Source: an uncultured Candidatus Melainabacteria bacterium (GTDB taxonomy: Bacteria; Cyanobacteriota; Vampirovibrionia; Gastranaerophilales; Gastranaerophilaceae). Taken from it: a stretch of 64,000 nt of DNA. Position 1 is the first letter of the stretch; each line of letters begins with the position of its first letter. Below, in pieces: positions 9,666 through 18,273 of the stretch. The DNA lies in contig CAKVIC010000003.1 of the NCBI GenBank assembly GCA_934754655.1, forward strand, positions 62,001 to 126,000, given 5' to 3'. Made by a program: the position numbers and the translations under genes. The notes beneath the pieces were generated by a model. The model saw nothing but the letters and a program-made list of their open reading frames with translations, was not told where the DNA came from and did no database searches.

Positions 9666-10214
9666 ATCATAGCTAACGAAGAAAGAGTCGTTAATAAAAA
9701 TACGACAAAGGACAAGACATTAATAAACGAAAAAATCAGAGCAAAAGAAGTTCGTTTAATTGATGAAAATGGGAATAATCATGGAATTGTAGCAACAATA
9801 AAAGCTTTAAGAATGGCAGAAGACGCAGGGCTAGATTTAGTTGTAATTAGTCCGAATCAAGCGCCACCGGTAGCTAAGATTTTGAATTATGGCAAATATA
9901 AATATGAATTGGCCAAAAAAGCAAAAGAAACAAAGAAAAAACAACACGTAATTGATATCAAAGAAATAAAAGTTCGTTATAAGATTGATACGCATGATTA
10001 TGAAGTACGTTTGAAAAATATACGTAAATTTATTGCTCAAGGTAATAAAGTTAAAATTGTGGTAATGTTACGTGGACGCGAAATGCAACATTCTCATTTG
10101 GCAATGGAGCTTGCAGAAAAATTCATTGCAGATTTAGCTAATGATCCGGTATCTGTAGAGAAAAAACCAATGATAGAAGGACGAAATGTCGTTGCGTGGT
10201 TAATACCACAGTAA
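9666..10214 (+). CDS. infC: Translation initiation factor IF-3, non-AUG start
   Basis: IF-3 binds the 30S subunit and checks start codon and initiator tRNA pairing. No ATG exists at the real 5' end: the frame reads AGGAG-ACAAA-ATC-ATA-GCT-AAC, so translation must begin at ATC (9666) or ATA (9669). The product is then 182 or 181 residues, the usual length. It contains LINEKIRAKEVRLIDENG, the linker GKYKYELAKKAKETKKKQ and C-terminal GREMQHSHLAMEL. The first internal ATG (9813) would delete about 50 conserved residues. Non-AUG starts (AUU, AUC, AUA) are the known basis of IF-3 autoregulation in other bacteria. rpmI and rplT, the usual partners, do not follow. Confidence 0.93.
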   Translation: MIANEERVVNKNTTKDKTLINEKIRAKEVRLIDENGNNHGIVATIKALRMAEDAGLDLVVISPNQAPPVAKILNYGKYKYELAKKAKETKKKQHVIDIKEIKVRYKIDTHDYEVRLKNIRKFIAQGNKVKIVVMLRGREMQHSHLAMELAEKFIADLANDPVSVEKKPMIEGRNVVAWLIPQ

Positions 10215-10285
10215 GTTTAAAATAAAAGACTTGATTAATAATATTTAGCAAGTAAAATAGATATGAGGTCTGAGTTATTGATTCT

Positions 10286-10378
10286 CATGACAATTTAATA
10301 AAAAGTATGCCGCAATAGCTCCCCCAGTGGAGTGAAACGGAACGAAGTTGAATAAATTAGAGCTTGCTCTACCAACTT
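10286..10378 (+). repeat. Tandem unit 1 of tRNA-Phe 5' duplication (93 bp)
   Basis: The unit opens with 36 bases identical to the region running into the tRNA gene, including the first 13 bases of tRNA-Phe (GCCGCAATAGCTC). It then has about 40 bases of unrelated sequence and ends with an inverted copy of part of the tRNA D-arm (TTGCTCTACCAACT). Confidence 0.93.
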
Positions 10379-10470
10379 CATGACAATTTAATAAAAAGTA
10401 TGCCGCAATAGCTCCCCAGTGGAGTGAAACGGAACGAAGTTGAATAAATTAGAGCTTGCTCTACCAACTT
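10379..10470 (+). repeat. Tandem unit 2 of tRNA-Phe 5' duplication (92 bp)
   Basis: This copy is identical to unit 1 except that a run of five C is four C. A third partial copy (10471-10506) runs directly into the intact tRNA-Phe gene. Confidence 0.93.
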
Positions 10471-10493
10471 CATGACAATTTAATAAAAAGTAT

Positions 10494-10566
10494 GCCGCAA
10501 TAGCTCAGTTGGTAGAGCAAGGGACTGAAAATCCCTGTGTCCTTGGTTCAATTCCGAGTTGCGGCA
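10494..10566 (+). tRNA. tRNA-Phe (GAA)
   Basis: A 73-base cloverleaf can be drawn: acceptor GCCGCAA/TTGCGGC, D-stem GCTC/GAGC, anticodon stem AGGGA/TCCCT with loop CTGAAAA (anticodon GAA at 10527-10529), T-stem CTTGG/CCGAG with TTCAATT loop, and discriminator A. The CCA end is not encoded. A run of T follows and may end transcription. Two truncated 5' copies precede it. Confidence 0.96.
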
Positions 10567-10591
10567 TATTTTTTTTTGTTTAATAAAAGTT

Positions 10592-10753
10592 TTACAAATA
10601 CATTTTATCAATAATCACAAAGCTTTCAGCCACTGACCATTTTAAGTCATTTTCTTCTTTTATCAATGAAAAATATTCTTGTAAACCACTGTAAATGTTG
10701 TTTTTATTCTCAAGCAGATGATAGTTTAAACAAATATTATTTAAGTAAATAAA
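10592..10753 (-). pseudogene. Possible C-terminal remnant of a decayed gene
   Basis: The minus strand stays open for 53 codons and reads like real coding sequence, ending SVAESFVIIDKMYL before a TAA. It contains LQEYFSLIKEENDL. There is no start codon with a ribosome-binding site, and a TAG closes it upstream. The family is not recognised. It could be a broken gene next to the rearranged tRNA locus, or chance. Confidence 0.33.
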
Positions 10754-10857
10754 CTATAGGAAATTTTCTTTATAGAACTAGATTTATAAGGAAAATTGAA
10801 AATTTATACCTATTTGTAATTTAACAAGCTTCTTAAAGTATTTTTTCGCACAAGGTT

Positions 10858-11100
10858 TTATTTATAAGTTTCTAATTTTTTACCAGTTTTGGAGTATTTC
10901 GTCACCGTTCCGTTGGAACTGCGTTTGTAAGTATATTCTTTCTGACCTTTAGAATTGTAAACGTCTGTTTTGCCATTTGAGTAAGTTTTTGTATAACCTG
11001 TGATTCTGCCTTTTTCATTCTTGATATAATGCTTTTCATAGGCAAGCACCGGCATGACGATTAGAGAAAATAGGATTGTTAGTAGTAAAAGTTTTTTCAT
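10858..11100 (-). CDS. Small secreted protein with YxxxG-type repeats
   Basis: The 80-residue product begins with a signal peptide (MKKLLLLTILFSLIVMPVLA, cleavage probably after ALA-Y region). The mature part of about 60 residues is lysine-, tyrosine- and glycine-rich, with repeated turns such as NEKGRITGYTKTYSNGKTDV and NSKGQKEYTYKRSSNGT, recalling short YD/MORN-like beta repeats. An AAGGAA ribosome-binding site precedes the ATG. It would be periplasmic or cell-surface. No specific function can be assigned. About 240 bases upstream of it (11101-11341) show no gene. Confidence 0.7.
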   Translation of the reverse strand: MKKLLLLTILFSLIVMPVLAYEKHYIKNEKGRITGYTKTYSNGKTDVYNSKGQKEYTYKRSSNGTVTKYSKTGKKLETYK

Positions 11101-11341
11101 AATAAGTTCCTTTATTCAGTTATTAATTTTTTTAAAGTTTTTTGTTTAAATCTTCATTAATTTTTATTTCTAAGTTTTTTAAATTTTCTTTTTCTTTTTC
11201 TATATCATAATAACAACATTGAAAATTTTCTAGAAATTATATTTAAATATTAGACATAATAGAGCGGATTCAAATGAAGAATATTTCACAAATATTTATA
11301 AATCGTCTTACTTTACATGTGCACCATATAATGAAGCTACA

Positions 11342-11908
11342 CTAAATTATATCAATAAAATTTTTAAATATATCATGCCCATATTGAGTTAAAAAAGCTT
11401 CTGGGTGAAATTGCACACCATAAATTGGTAAAGTTTCATGTTCTATTGCCATAATTGTTCCATCATCAGCTTCAGCAGAAATTTTTAAAGGTGAGCTTAT
11501 AGTTTTTGTATCAACAACTAAAGAATGATAACGTGTGACATCAAAACTTTTAGGCAAGTTTTTAAAAAGCTTTGAATTTTTTATAACTCGTATTTTTGAA
11601 ATTTTGCCATGCATTGGGTATTGCGCTTTTATAATGTTTGCCCCAAAAAATTGAGCTATGCATTGAAAACCTAAACATATTCCTAAAATTTTTTTACTTT
11701 TATAAAAATTCTTTATAACTTCAATAGAAATACCTGCGTTATCAGGATTTCCGGCGCCTGGCGAGATTATTATAGAATCAAATCTTAATTTTTTTAAATC
11801 CGAAATAGAAATTTCATCGTTTTTAAAAACTCTCGGCTGCACTCCTAATTCTTGAAAATATTGAACAACATTATATGTAAAAGAATCATAATTATCTATT
11901 AAAATCAT
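11342..11908 (-). CDS. pabA: Glutamine amidotransferase, aminodeoxychorismate synthase component II
   Basis: This 188-residue class I glutamine amidotransferase supplies ammonia to the chorismate-converting subunit encoded just upstream. It starts MILIDNYDSFTYNVVQYF. The nucleophile cysteine lies in ILGICLGFQCIAQFFG, and the catalytic His-Glu pair is in VQFHPEAF. The ATG overlaps the TGA of the preceding gene (ATGA at 11905-11908), which fixes this start and implies translational coupling. PabA and TrpG are hard to separate by sequence alone. The fused PabB-PabC neighbour points to p-aminobenzoate and folate synthesis rather than tryptophan. Confidence 0.92.
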   Translation of the reverse strand: MILIDNYDSFTYNVVQYFQELGVQPRVFKNDEISISDLKKLRFDSIIISPGAGNPDNAGISIEVIKNFYKSKKILGICLGFQCIAQFFGANIIKAQYPMHGKISKIRVIKNSKLFKNLPKSFDVTRYHSLVVDTKTISSPLKISAEADDGTIMAIEHETLPIYGVQFHPEAFLTQYGHDIFKNFIDII

Positions 11909-13560
11909 AATTGAACCAACCTCATTCCGCGTACGGAATTTATACAATATATTTTGCTTGCATTATACAAATCAGATTTATAAAGAATTTTTTCTTGAAT
12001 TTGATTATTTTTCAAAAGAGTTTCCCTAAAAGTGCCAGCTAGCAAACCACATGAAATAGGTGGAGTATATAAATTATTGCCGATTTCTAAAACAATATTG
12101 CTTCTTGCTCCTTCCGTTAATTCCCCTTTTTCATTGAAAAATATTTCATCAAAAATTTCTTGAGCATTGATTTTAGATAAAGTTTCTTCATAATATGGGC
12201 GATAAGTTGTTTTATATTGAAGAAACACATCTTTTGAATTTACAATTTTATTTGAAATCGAAATTTTGTTTGTTATGATTTTATTTAACGGATAAAATTG
12301 AAGCTCGAAATTTCCATTTTTTGATAAAAGTATTCTATAGATTCCATCTTTATCAAATTTTATATTTGGAATAGCATCATTAAAAACGAAGTTTAAATCT
12401 TGCGCCGATTTTTTCAATCTATCAAGATGCTCATTCCATAACAAAGGTGTTAAATTTTCTGTTTTTATAGTTTCAATCAAGCGCCAATTTTTTGAATTTT
12501 CGGATAAAAAAGAGGTTTTTAAAACAGCTTCTTTCCATTCTTCATCTACATTAGAATCCCAAACAATAGCGCCACCGGCACGATAAGTATAACAGGTTTC
12601 GTTTTGGGGTTTTTGTAAAATTCTTATCGGCACAGAAAATTCACAAAAATCCTTATATATAATACCAATTGCCCCACAATACACATTTCTTTCCCCTTTT
12701 TCTATATCATCAATAATTTTCATCGTGCTAATTTTAGGAGCTCCGGTAATTGATCCACAAGGAAAAATTGCATTAAAAATATCATACAAAGTTATATTAT
12801 TTTTAAGTACAGATTCAACCTCAGATGTCATTTGATGCAGGGTTTTATGTGTTTCAATTTCAAACAATTTTGGCACTTTAACGGTGCCTGCTTGCGAAAT
12901 TTTTCCTAAATCATTTCTTAATAAATCAACAATCATGATATTTTCAGCTCTGTTTTTAACATCATTTCTTAAAAACTCAATATTCTCCATATCCTTTTTT
13001 AGAGTTTTGCCTCGTTTTATTGTACCTTTCATTGGTTTTGTAAAAATTTTATTTCCGTTTTTTCTAAAAAATAATTCTGGCGAAAAAGACAAAATTGTTT
13101 CATAATCATTTTGCAAAAATGCGTTGTATGGAGTTTTTTGGTATTTTAAAAAATAACTAGAAATTTCTTCTGGCGAATAATTAGTATTAATTTTAAAATC
13201 AATCGTATAATTGACTTCATAAGTATTTCCATTTGATATTTCCGTTTTTATTTTATCAAAAGCTTCCTTATACTCGCCAAAAGAAATTTTGGGTTTAGGA
13301 AAAATAAACACATCTTTTACATTTTTATTTGGTAAATAATTTTCAAATTCTTTAAATGCTTCAAAATACAAAAGAGGTTGTTTAGATTGAACTTTTTGCC
13401 CTAAAAAAACATCTTTCGCTTCATATCTAACGTAACCTACTAAATAATAATCTTCTTTTAAATTTTCAAGTTCGCGAAAAGCCGAAGTAAAACTTTCGTT
13501 ATCAAAAGCTACAATAATCTTTTGAGGATTTTTAAACAATTTATTAGAATAAATTTGCAT
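11905..13560 (-). CDS. pabBC: PabB-PabC fusion: aminodeoxychorismate synthase I and aminodeoxychorismate lyase
   Basis: The 551-residue protein joins two steps of p-aminobenzoate synthesis. Residues about 85-355 are a chorismate-binding enzyme: GNTYEVNYTIDF, FLRNDVKNRAENIMIVDLLR and CGSITGAPKISTM are typical of PabB. Residues about 360-550 are a PLP-dependent aminodeoxychorismate lyase, with the cofactor lysine in LQYKTTYR and the later GELTEGARSNIVLE and GLLAGTFRE motifs. The fusion and the adjacent pabA make a complete PABA module. No good ribosome-binding site is visible before ATG 13560, so expression may depend on the upstream genes 57 bp away. Confidence 0.94.
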   Translation of the reverse strand: MQIYSNKLFKNPQKIIVAFDNESFTSAFRELENLKEDYYLVGYVRYEAKDVFLGQKVQSKQPLLYFEAFKEFENYLPNKNVKDVFIFPKPKISFGEYKEAFDKIKTEISNGNTYEVNYTIDFKINTNYSPEEISSYFLKYQKTPYNAFLQNDYETILSFSPELFFRKNGNKIFTKPMKGTIKRGKTLKKDMENIEFLRNDVKNRAENIMIVDLLRNDLGKISQAGTVKVPKLFEIETHKTLHQMTSEVESVLKNNITLYDIFNAIFPCGSITGAPKISTMKIIDDIEKGERNVYCGAIGIIYKDFCEFSVPIRILQKPQNETCYTYRAGGAIVWDSNVDEEWKEAVLKTSFLSENSKNWRLIETIKTENLTPLLWNEHLDRLKKSAQDLNFVFNDAIPNIKFDKDGIYRILLSKNGNFELQFYPLNKIITNKISISNKIVNSKDVFLQYKTTYRPYYEETLSKINAQEIFDEIFFNEKGELTEGARSNIVLEIGNNLYTPPISCGLLAGTFRETLLKNNQIQEKILYKSDLYNASKIYCINSVRGMRLVQL

Positions 13561-13617
13561 ACAAAAATTATTTCACAAAAGTTTGATATATTAAATTAAT
13601 TTTATATATTGTAATGT

Positions 13618-14955
13618 TTATTTAAGAAATTTTTCTTCTAGTAAATTTTGCGAAATTTTAGGCTCGCGTGAAAATATTTGTTTTTCGTGTGAATCGGTTC
13701 CACCACTTAAAAACATACCATTTTTCTCTGCGAAATCTTTATATTTTTCAGAAAGCTCTTTCAATGCATTATCAGCTTTATCTACACCATAGCCGGATTT
13801 TTCACCAAGTTTTTTAATTTTTGAAGGCGTGTATTGATGATTAACTTCTATTCCCTTTATCCCCATTTCTTTTAATTTTAAAAGCTCTCCATCACCAATA
13901 TATGTCCAAAAACTTTTTAACGGATGCGTAAGCGAAGCAACACCGCCATTTTTATTTATAATTTCAACAACTTGGTTTATTGGCAAAATGTCTTTTGTTC
14001 CAAGCTTATTCATCTCGATTTTATCTATTGGTTTATCAATTAATTTATAAAAGAATTTTACAGCATGCCTAACAAACACAACTCCTGAACCATTTTCAAG
14101 TGTGCGTTTTCCATTTTTAGCTTTAGAAATATAATATTGTTTTTCACAATTTATTAAATCTTCCATTGAAATTTTTGTATTTTTAGATTTTAAGAACTCA
14201 TTTACAGTATTCATCCTATTTGATTTTAAGTCTTGCAACATTTTGTTTAAACCTTCTTCAAAAGGATTTAATGCAAGACCTGTAACATCATAATGCTTAT
14301 CTCCATTTTTAACACTAAATTCACATCCGGCTACGAATTTAAGGTTTTTATATTTTTCAGGATTTTTTGCAATTATTTTAATAATTTCTTTTGTGCCATC
14401 AATGCAATCATGATCAGTTAATGCTATTGTAAACGGTGGCAAATCATCTTTTTTATTGAGCCTTGCAACTTTATCTGCATATTGCCTTGCGCATTCTAAA
14501 AATTCTTCAGGAGTCGCTTTTCCATCTGAGAAATTAGAATGAGTATGCAAAGATACACGAAAATCACCATTTATTGCATTAGCATAAAATTTTTCCGTTG
14601 AAATTTCAGATTTTGCAGTTTGTAAACCAACTCTATAATGTTCAGGTTTAAATTTTTTAATAAGCTTGCTAAATTCTTCCGGCCCGACAATACTATTTAA
14701 AGATTTTGCAGGCACATCAATTCCATCATTTTTTAATGCTGACAAAATTTTATTTTTAAAATCAATATCGAAAACTTGCGATTTATGTTTTTTATACACT
14801 AAGACACCTGTAACTCCTGCCAAAACAGTAGCTGCACAACCTATCGCAAGATATTTGTTTTTGTTATTAGTTTGTGTAATTAAACCGCTGTTTTTATCTT
14901 GAGTAAAAGTCTTATGATTGCTTAATTTGTGATTTAATATTGAATTTATTTTCAT
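13618..14955 (-). CDS. Membrane-anchored PHP-domain phosphoesterase
   Basis: The protein has 445 residues. A short N-terminal tail is followed by one membrane segment (YLAIGCAATVLAGVTGVLVY, residues 35-54) and a lysine-rich flank. The rest is a PHP (polymerase and histidinol phosphatase) domain with an intact set of metal ligands: SLHTHSNFSDG near 135-145, ALTDHD at 178-183, GCEFSV at 210-215, LTHPLKSF near 350 and GTDSHE near 425. PHP proteins of this kind hydrolyse small phosphate esters or nucleotides. The ATG has an AAGAGG site eight bases upstream. It lies 12 bp downstream of a kinase-fold gene, suggesting a linked pair. Confidence 0.85.
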   Translation of the reverse strand: MKINSILNHKLSNHKTFTQDKNSGLITQTNNKNKYLAIGCAATVLAGVTGVLVYKKHKSQVFDIDFKNKILSALKNDGIDVPAKSLNSIVGPEEFSKLIKKFKPEHYRVGLQTAKSEISTEKFYANAINGDFRVSLHTHSNFSDGKATPEEFLECARQYADKVARLNKKDDLPPFTIALTDHDCIDGTKEIIKIIAKNPEKYKNLKFVAGCEFSVKNGDKHYDVTGLALNPFEEGLNKMLQDLKSNRMNTVNEFLKSKNTKISMEDLINCEKQYYISKAKNGKRTLENGSGVVFVRHAVKFFYKLIDKPIDKIEMNKLGTKDILPINQVVEIINKNGGVASLTHPLKSFWTYIGDGELLKLKEMGIKGIEVNHQYTPSKIKKLGEKSGYGVDKADNALKELSEKYKDFAEKNGMFLSGGTDSHEKQIFSREPKISQNLLEEKFLK

Positions 14956-14967
14956 TTTATAAACCTC

Positions 14968-16344
14968 TTAAAATGTTTTTTTAAAAATATTTGTAGCAAT
15001 TCTTGAAACTTCATTTTGATTTCTATAATAAGCAGAAATATCATTATATGAATTTTTAAATAATTGTATTAATCTTTGTTCAGCAACCGCAACTTCATCA
15101 GTATAAAACAAACGATCCCAAAAAGATTTTTTCACGATTGAAACATCATTTTTTATTTCAGCAACATCTAAACTTGAAAAATCATCAAATTTACTAGGAA
15201 AAAGAATGTTCCCTTTTGGTGCTGCATATCCAGTTATAACTTTAAATAGCCATTCTATTGTTTTAGGATACCAATTATTAATATTTTCTTGCCAAAGTTT
15301 TCCATACTTATTCATGTAATTAAAATAAGTTGTATCAACACTACAAAATTCTTTTATTTTAGACAATTTATCTGCAAATTCTTTTGTTTTAAACATTAAT
15401 GGAATTGCTCGTAACATATTTCGAGGTTCTATTTTATTTGAATCATAACAACTATATTGTCTACGATGAGAATTAAGCATATTCATTTTTAATAATTCTG
15501 CCGTTAATATATTAGAATCTTGAGCGCTGTATGCAGTTGTCTTTGCTTTTTCAAAATCTGAAAAATTATCTTTAAGAGATGGATGCTCTGAAAAATATCT
15601 AACAATTCTTTTATATTTTTTCTCCGTATATATCGCCTTATTTTTTAAATATTTTTTTAAAAAATCTTCAGCATCCTCTTGATTCATATTTCTTAAATAT
15701 CCTGGTAAAGCCGCTGTTTCAAACATTGTTGCATTATTAGGTAATTCAAAACTCGGAAATATAGAATTTTTAAGATTATAATTTAAAGTTGGTTCAAAAA
15801 TATTAAAAGTTTCACCCCATTGATAATCAATAATATTAACATCATAATTAGAATTTAATAATAAATTAGGACGGCTTAAATCACAATGAATTATTTCAGA
15901 TTTATCAAGTCTATATAAATTTCGAAGCAGTCTATCTATATGTTTTTCTTTAAAAGGATTTGTCCATCTATCAGCAGGGGCACCTGGAACAAATGTTGAC
16001 AATAAGAACTTTCCTCCTTTTGCTGTTTCTACATAACCAACAGCTTTTTGCGTGGTTTTCACTTTATCACTTATTGCCGACAATATTCTATTTTCATGTC
16101 CTAAACTCCCCATTTCTCCAGAGTGTTTTTCTGGAATATAAGGATTTAATTTATTTTGTTTAATAACAAAATCTTGACTTGAAGAATAGTAAGCTTTAGA
16201 CGTAACTCCTTCTCCTAAAAATTTTGTATCATTCACTTTACCCTCTTCAAATAAATCAATATATTCTTTTTGCGAAGTTGATAATCCATTTTTAGAATTT
16301 TCATAAACAATACGACTTTTAAATGCAACATTCTTAATATACAC
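14968..16344 (-). CDS. Kinase-fold protein of unknown substrate
   Basis: This 458-residue protein has the elements of a protein-kinase or aminoglycoside-phosphotransferase fold: glycine-rich loop LGEGVTSKAYY (43-53), ATP lysine in DFVIKQN (K62), catalytic loop IIHCDLSRPNLLL (151-163) and metal-binding aspartate in NIIDYQWGE (170-178). All key residues are present, so it is probably active. The C-terminal 250 residues, helical and aromatic-rich, are not recognised. GTG at 16344 is chosen because AAAGGAGGG lies just upstream; the spacing of about four bases is short. The N-terminus then carries VAFKS at residues 6-10, like other proteins here. The PHP phosphoesterase gene follows by 12 bp. Confidence 0.75.
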   Translation of the reverse strand: MYIKNVAFKSRIVYENSKNGLSTSQKEYIDLFEEGKVNDTKFLGEGVTSKAYYSSSQDFVIKQNKLNPYIPEKHSGEMGSLGHENRILSAISDKVKTTQKAVGYVETAKGGKFLLSTFVPGAPADRWTNPFKEKHIDRLLRNLYRLDKSEIIHCDLSRPNLLLNSNYDVNIIDYQWGETFNIFEPTLNYNLKNSIFPSFELPNNATMFETAALPGYLRNMNQEDAEDFLKKYLKNKAIYTEKKYKRIVRYFSEHPSLKDNFSDFEKAKTTAYSAQDSNILTAELLKMNMLNSHRRQYSCYDSNKIEPRNMLRAIPLMFKTKEFADKLSKIKEFCSVDTTYFNYMNKYGKLWQENINNWYPKTIEWLFKVITGYAAPKGNILFPSKFDDFSSLDVAEIKNDVSIVKKSFWDRLFYTDEVAVAEQRLIQLFKNSYNDISAYYRNQNEVSRIATNIFKKTF

Positions 16345-16466
16345 ATACCCTCCTTTGTGATAATACACAACCACTATCAAATCTATAATATATACCTTTA
16401 TATAACAGTATGCTATCATGCTAAAATTATTAAGTCAATATGTTCATTAATTCATTAAAAATATTT

Positions 16467-17711
16467 TTAATCAAGATTTTCATGTAATTTTTTTATTACA
16501 AATTCTAATGCTCCTTGTTGTTCTGCAAACACTTTTGAGCAATTTTTAATGGTTTCATCATAAAATTTAGGCTCATTTAATAATTTATTTGCTATTTCAT
16601 AAAATTCATCAGCAGTTTTTACAACAAAACCGGCTTTTGCTTTTTCTATAATTGCATAAATATCTTTAAAATTATGAACAGAACTTCCTGAAATTACAGG
16701 TTTTCCAAAAACTAATGATTCAAGAGGATTATGTCCACCTGTTTTATTAAAACTTCCACCAATAAAAGAAATATCAGAAAACGCATACATTTTCCCTAAT
16801 TCGCCTAATGTATTTAATAAAAGTACGTCAATATTTTCAAAATCAGATTTATTGTTTGAACGTAAATCATACGAGAATCCAAAATCTTTTATTAAATTTT
16901 CAACTTCACTGCCCCTTGTTAAATGGCGCGGAGCAATAATTAGTTTTAAATCTTTATTGTTATCTCTTAATTTTTTAAAAATATTTAAAACAATTTCATC
17001 TTCACCCTGATGAGTAGAGCCGGCCAACAAAACTTTGTATCCATTTTTATCAAATTCCAAATTTGTTGCAGGTTTCTTTACATCAAATTTCAAATTATTC
17101 ATAACTTCAGTAATTTTAGAATCTGCACCAAGTGATAAAAATTTATCATTATCCTCTTTACTTTGAGTAAAAATCCCACTATAGCAATTAAAAGATTGTT
17201 TTAGAAGCGGTTTTATTAATTTATAAGAATTATAAGTGCTGTCAGAAATTCTTCCATTAATTACAAAAAGTTTTATTCCGCGCTTTTTGCATTCTTTTGC
17301 AAAACAAGGCCAAAGTTCCGTTTCTGCAATCATTACAACAGTAGGATTAATTTTATCTAAAAATCTTGATACAGTTTCTTCAAAATCAAAAGGGAAATAA
17401 GTAATTAAATCAACAATTTGACCAAATTTTTTCTTTGCAATATCTTGTCCAGTATAAGTGCCTGTCGTAACAACAATTTTTGAATCAACAAATTCTTCAC
17501 GCGTTTTTTTAATTAAATTTTCAAGTGCTACGATTTCTCCAACAGAAACTCCATGAAACATTATAACTTTATCTTCTTTAGAAAACCCCTTTTCAGAAAT
17601 TAATCCAAGTTTTCGTTGCTTAGCCTCTTGAGGGTATCCTTTTTTTGTTAATACTGCAAAAATCACCGGTTTAATCAATCTAAACACACAATTATTAAAA
17701 AAATCAAACAT
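16467..17711 (-). CDS. waaA: 3-deoxy-D-manno-octulosonic acid (Kdo) transferase
   Basis: WaaA (KdtA) transfers Kdo from CMP-Kdo to lipid A precursor at the inner face of the cytoplasmic membrane. The 414-residue length matches. An N-terminal hydrophobic anchor (FRLIKPVIFAVLTKK) precedes FHGVSVGEIVALENLIKK, the family nucleophile-containing motif VSVGE, and MIAETELWPCFAKECKKRG and GGSFNKTGGHNPLE are also characteristic. A GAGGGTAG site precedes ATG 17711. Its presence implies lipopolysaccharide with Kdo and so an outer membrane. It is the first gene of a minus-strand run, but the kinase-fold gene follows after 122 bp, so co-transcription is uncertain. Confidence 0.95.
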   Translation of the reverse strand: MFDFFNNCVFRLIKPVIFAVLTKKGYPQEAKQRKLGLISEKGFSKEDKVIMFHGVSVGEIVALENLIKKTREEFVDSKIVVTTGTYTGQDIAKKKFGQIVDLITYFPFDFEETVSRFLDKINPTVVMIAETELWPCFAKECKKRGIKLFVINGRISDSTYNSYKLIKPLLKQSFNCYSGIFTQSKEDNDKFLSLGADSKITEVMNNLKFDVKKPATNLEFDKNGYKVLLAGSTHQGEDEIVLNIFKKLRDNNKDLKLIIAPRHLTRGSEVENLIKDFGFSYDLRSNNKSDFENIDVLLLNTLGELGKMYAFSDISFIGGSFNKTGGHNPLESLVFGKPVISGSSVHNFKDIYAIIEKAKAGFVVKTADEFYEIANKLLNEPKFYDETIKNCSKVFAEQQGALEFVIKKLHENLD

Positions 17712-17875
17712 TATCTACCCTCGCTTGTTCACAGTTTTAATTATAGCATAGCTCATAACATCTTATTGTTAAGTTTTGTAACGATTTATATAAATTTTTG
17801 GGAAAAAAAGCAATTTTTTCAAAAAGAAATACTTTATATAAGTGTGTAGAAACATTTATCACAATTGGAGGTCGT

Positions 17876-18268
17876 ATGACAAGCGTAAATTTTAATAGCA
17901 ATTATGGCATGTACAATACTCATAGAAATGAAACAGCCGGAAGTATTTCCGCTCGTCAAGCAAATATTCCTAATGATGAGGTGAAAACTTCTACATCACC
18001 AAAAGATGAAGTTTGTTTTAGAGGTGGCGAAGACAAGAAAAAAGGCTCGACATTTGCTAATGTATTGACATTTGCGACTTTATCAGTAGCAGTACTTGGC
18101 GGAATTGGATACGCACATAAAGTCGGTTGGTTCAAAAAGATAAGCGATAATAAATTTGGGAAATTCGTAAATGATAAAATTGGAGCACCATGTCATCAAG
18201 GCTGTGCTTGGGTTAAAGGCAAATGTATAGATTTAAAAGATTGGGTAATGAAATTATTCAAAAAATAA
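17876..18268 (+). CDS. Small single-pass membrane protein with Cys motif
   Basis: The 130-residue protein starts at ATG 17876 after a GGAGG site; upstream in-frame ATG codons lack such a site. Residues 1-45 are polar, VCFRGG lies at 46-51, then a membrane segment (VLTFATLSVAVLGGIGYAH) is flanked by lysines, and a basic C-terminal part contains CHQGCAWVKGKC. The order of a polar N-terminus, a short F-K/R-G motif and a Gly-rich anchor recalls parts of the glycosyltransferase and PHP proteins. No function is known. It is followed by a strong terminator. Confidence 0.75.
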   Translation: MTSVNFNSNYGMYNTHRNETAGSISARQANIPNDEVKTSTSPKDEVCFRGGEDKKKGSTFANVLTFATLSVAVLGGIGYAHKVGWFKKISDNKFGKFVNDKIGAPCHQGCAWVKGKCIDLKDWVMKLFKK

Positions 18269-18273
18269 ATATA

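Noticed and set aside
10286..10470. CRISPR array
   Set aside because: The copies are contiguous 92-93 bp units without variable spacers, and no cas gene is present.
11101..11341. Short peptide gene (ATG at about 11274) upstream of the secreted protein
   Set aside because: Only about 24 codons with no ribosome-binding site; treated as non-coding.
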